NCBI GenBank assembly: GCA_040754095.1
Contig: JBFMFO010000017.1
Coordinates: 1-55,456, forward strand
Reading direction: 5' to 3'
Length of the DNA stretch: 55,456 nucleotides
Source: QYQD01 sp040754095
GTDB lineage: Bacteria > Desulfobacterota > QYQD01
The first letter of the stretch is position 1. Every line of letters starts with the position of its first letter. The translations under genes were made by a program, and so were the position numbers. The notes below the pieces were generated by a model. The model was not told where the DNA came from and made no database searches. It was given only the letters and a program-made list of their open reading frames with translations. Of this stretch, positions 55,421 to 55,456 are shown in pieces.

Positions 55421-55456
55421 TTGAAGCACCTTGCCTTACCCTGGTATTTGAGAGTC
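55421..55456 (+). CDS. Start of an unidentified gene, cut by the window edge
   Basis: A GGAGGT at 55410-55415 is followed five bases later by TTG 55421 and an open frame, MKHLALPWYLRV, running off the window. The palindrome AAGCGCTT near 55384 and the AT-rich TATAACATTAAC may belong to its promoter. Twelve residues are too few to identify it. Confidence 0.45.
   Translation, partial: MKHLALPWYLRV

Overview
The window looks like chromosome from an anaerobic Desulfobacterota (deltaproteobacterial) organism. The evidence is a 6S RNA directly after zapA, a pilMNOPQ operon, a ~1,400-residue double BadF-type CoA-dehydratase activase, a CooC-type nickel-enzyme ATPase, a Thi4 with His in place of the suicidal Cys, FolE2, and multi-domain histidine kinases with Cys-rich sensor modules. 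Assignment below phylum would need a 16S search, which I could not run.

Layout. 1-2.9 kb is an accessory patch: orphan ORFs, an integron attC-like site, an IS630 transposase fragment and a Vsr endonuclease tail. 2.9-13.2 kb is core-like: a secreted repeat protein; a compact operon of a 57-aa protein, a radical SAM enzyme, the giant activase and RNase G/E; a LOG-family protein; a 56-aa Cys-rich protein; and an NAD-binding epimerase-like protein. 13.4-14.7 kb is a second accessory patch with a degenerate attC-like site, orphan ORFs and striking in-frame palindromes. 14.7-21.6 kb carries moaE-like, thi4, a TPR protein, a ZapB-like/ZapA/6S cluster and rny-ymdB-tyrS. 21.6-27.1 kb is a complete rRNA operon (tandem promoters, boxA, 16S, tRNA-Ile, tRNA-Ala, 23S, 5S, terminator).

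27.1-34.6 kb holds a stand-alone IMP cyclohydrolase domain, an aminotransferase, hisS-aspS, and a DRE-TIM (HMGL-like) lyase fused to a C-terminal Cache/PDC-like sensor domain. 34.6-44.5 kb has a possible TraB/ChaN-like protein, then a sensory island: four histidine kinases, one chemoreceptor and one NarL-type regulator. Three of the kinases carry Cys clusters. 45.1-49.4 kb has cooC, folE2, tsaC and a purD-purE gene fusion, separated by repeat-rich DNA. 49.8-55.3 kb is pilQ-P-O-N-M on the minus strand, tightly overlapping. A new gene just begins at the right edge.

The most unusual features are the covarying 34-bp palindromes inside an ORF near 14.5 kb, two attC-like recombination sites beside orphan ORFs, the lyase-Cache and PurD-PurE fusions, the Cys-rich sensory island, and a pilP 5' end that appears to be built from an intergenic repeat. 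I found no CRISPR array, prophage or complete insertion sequence.
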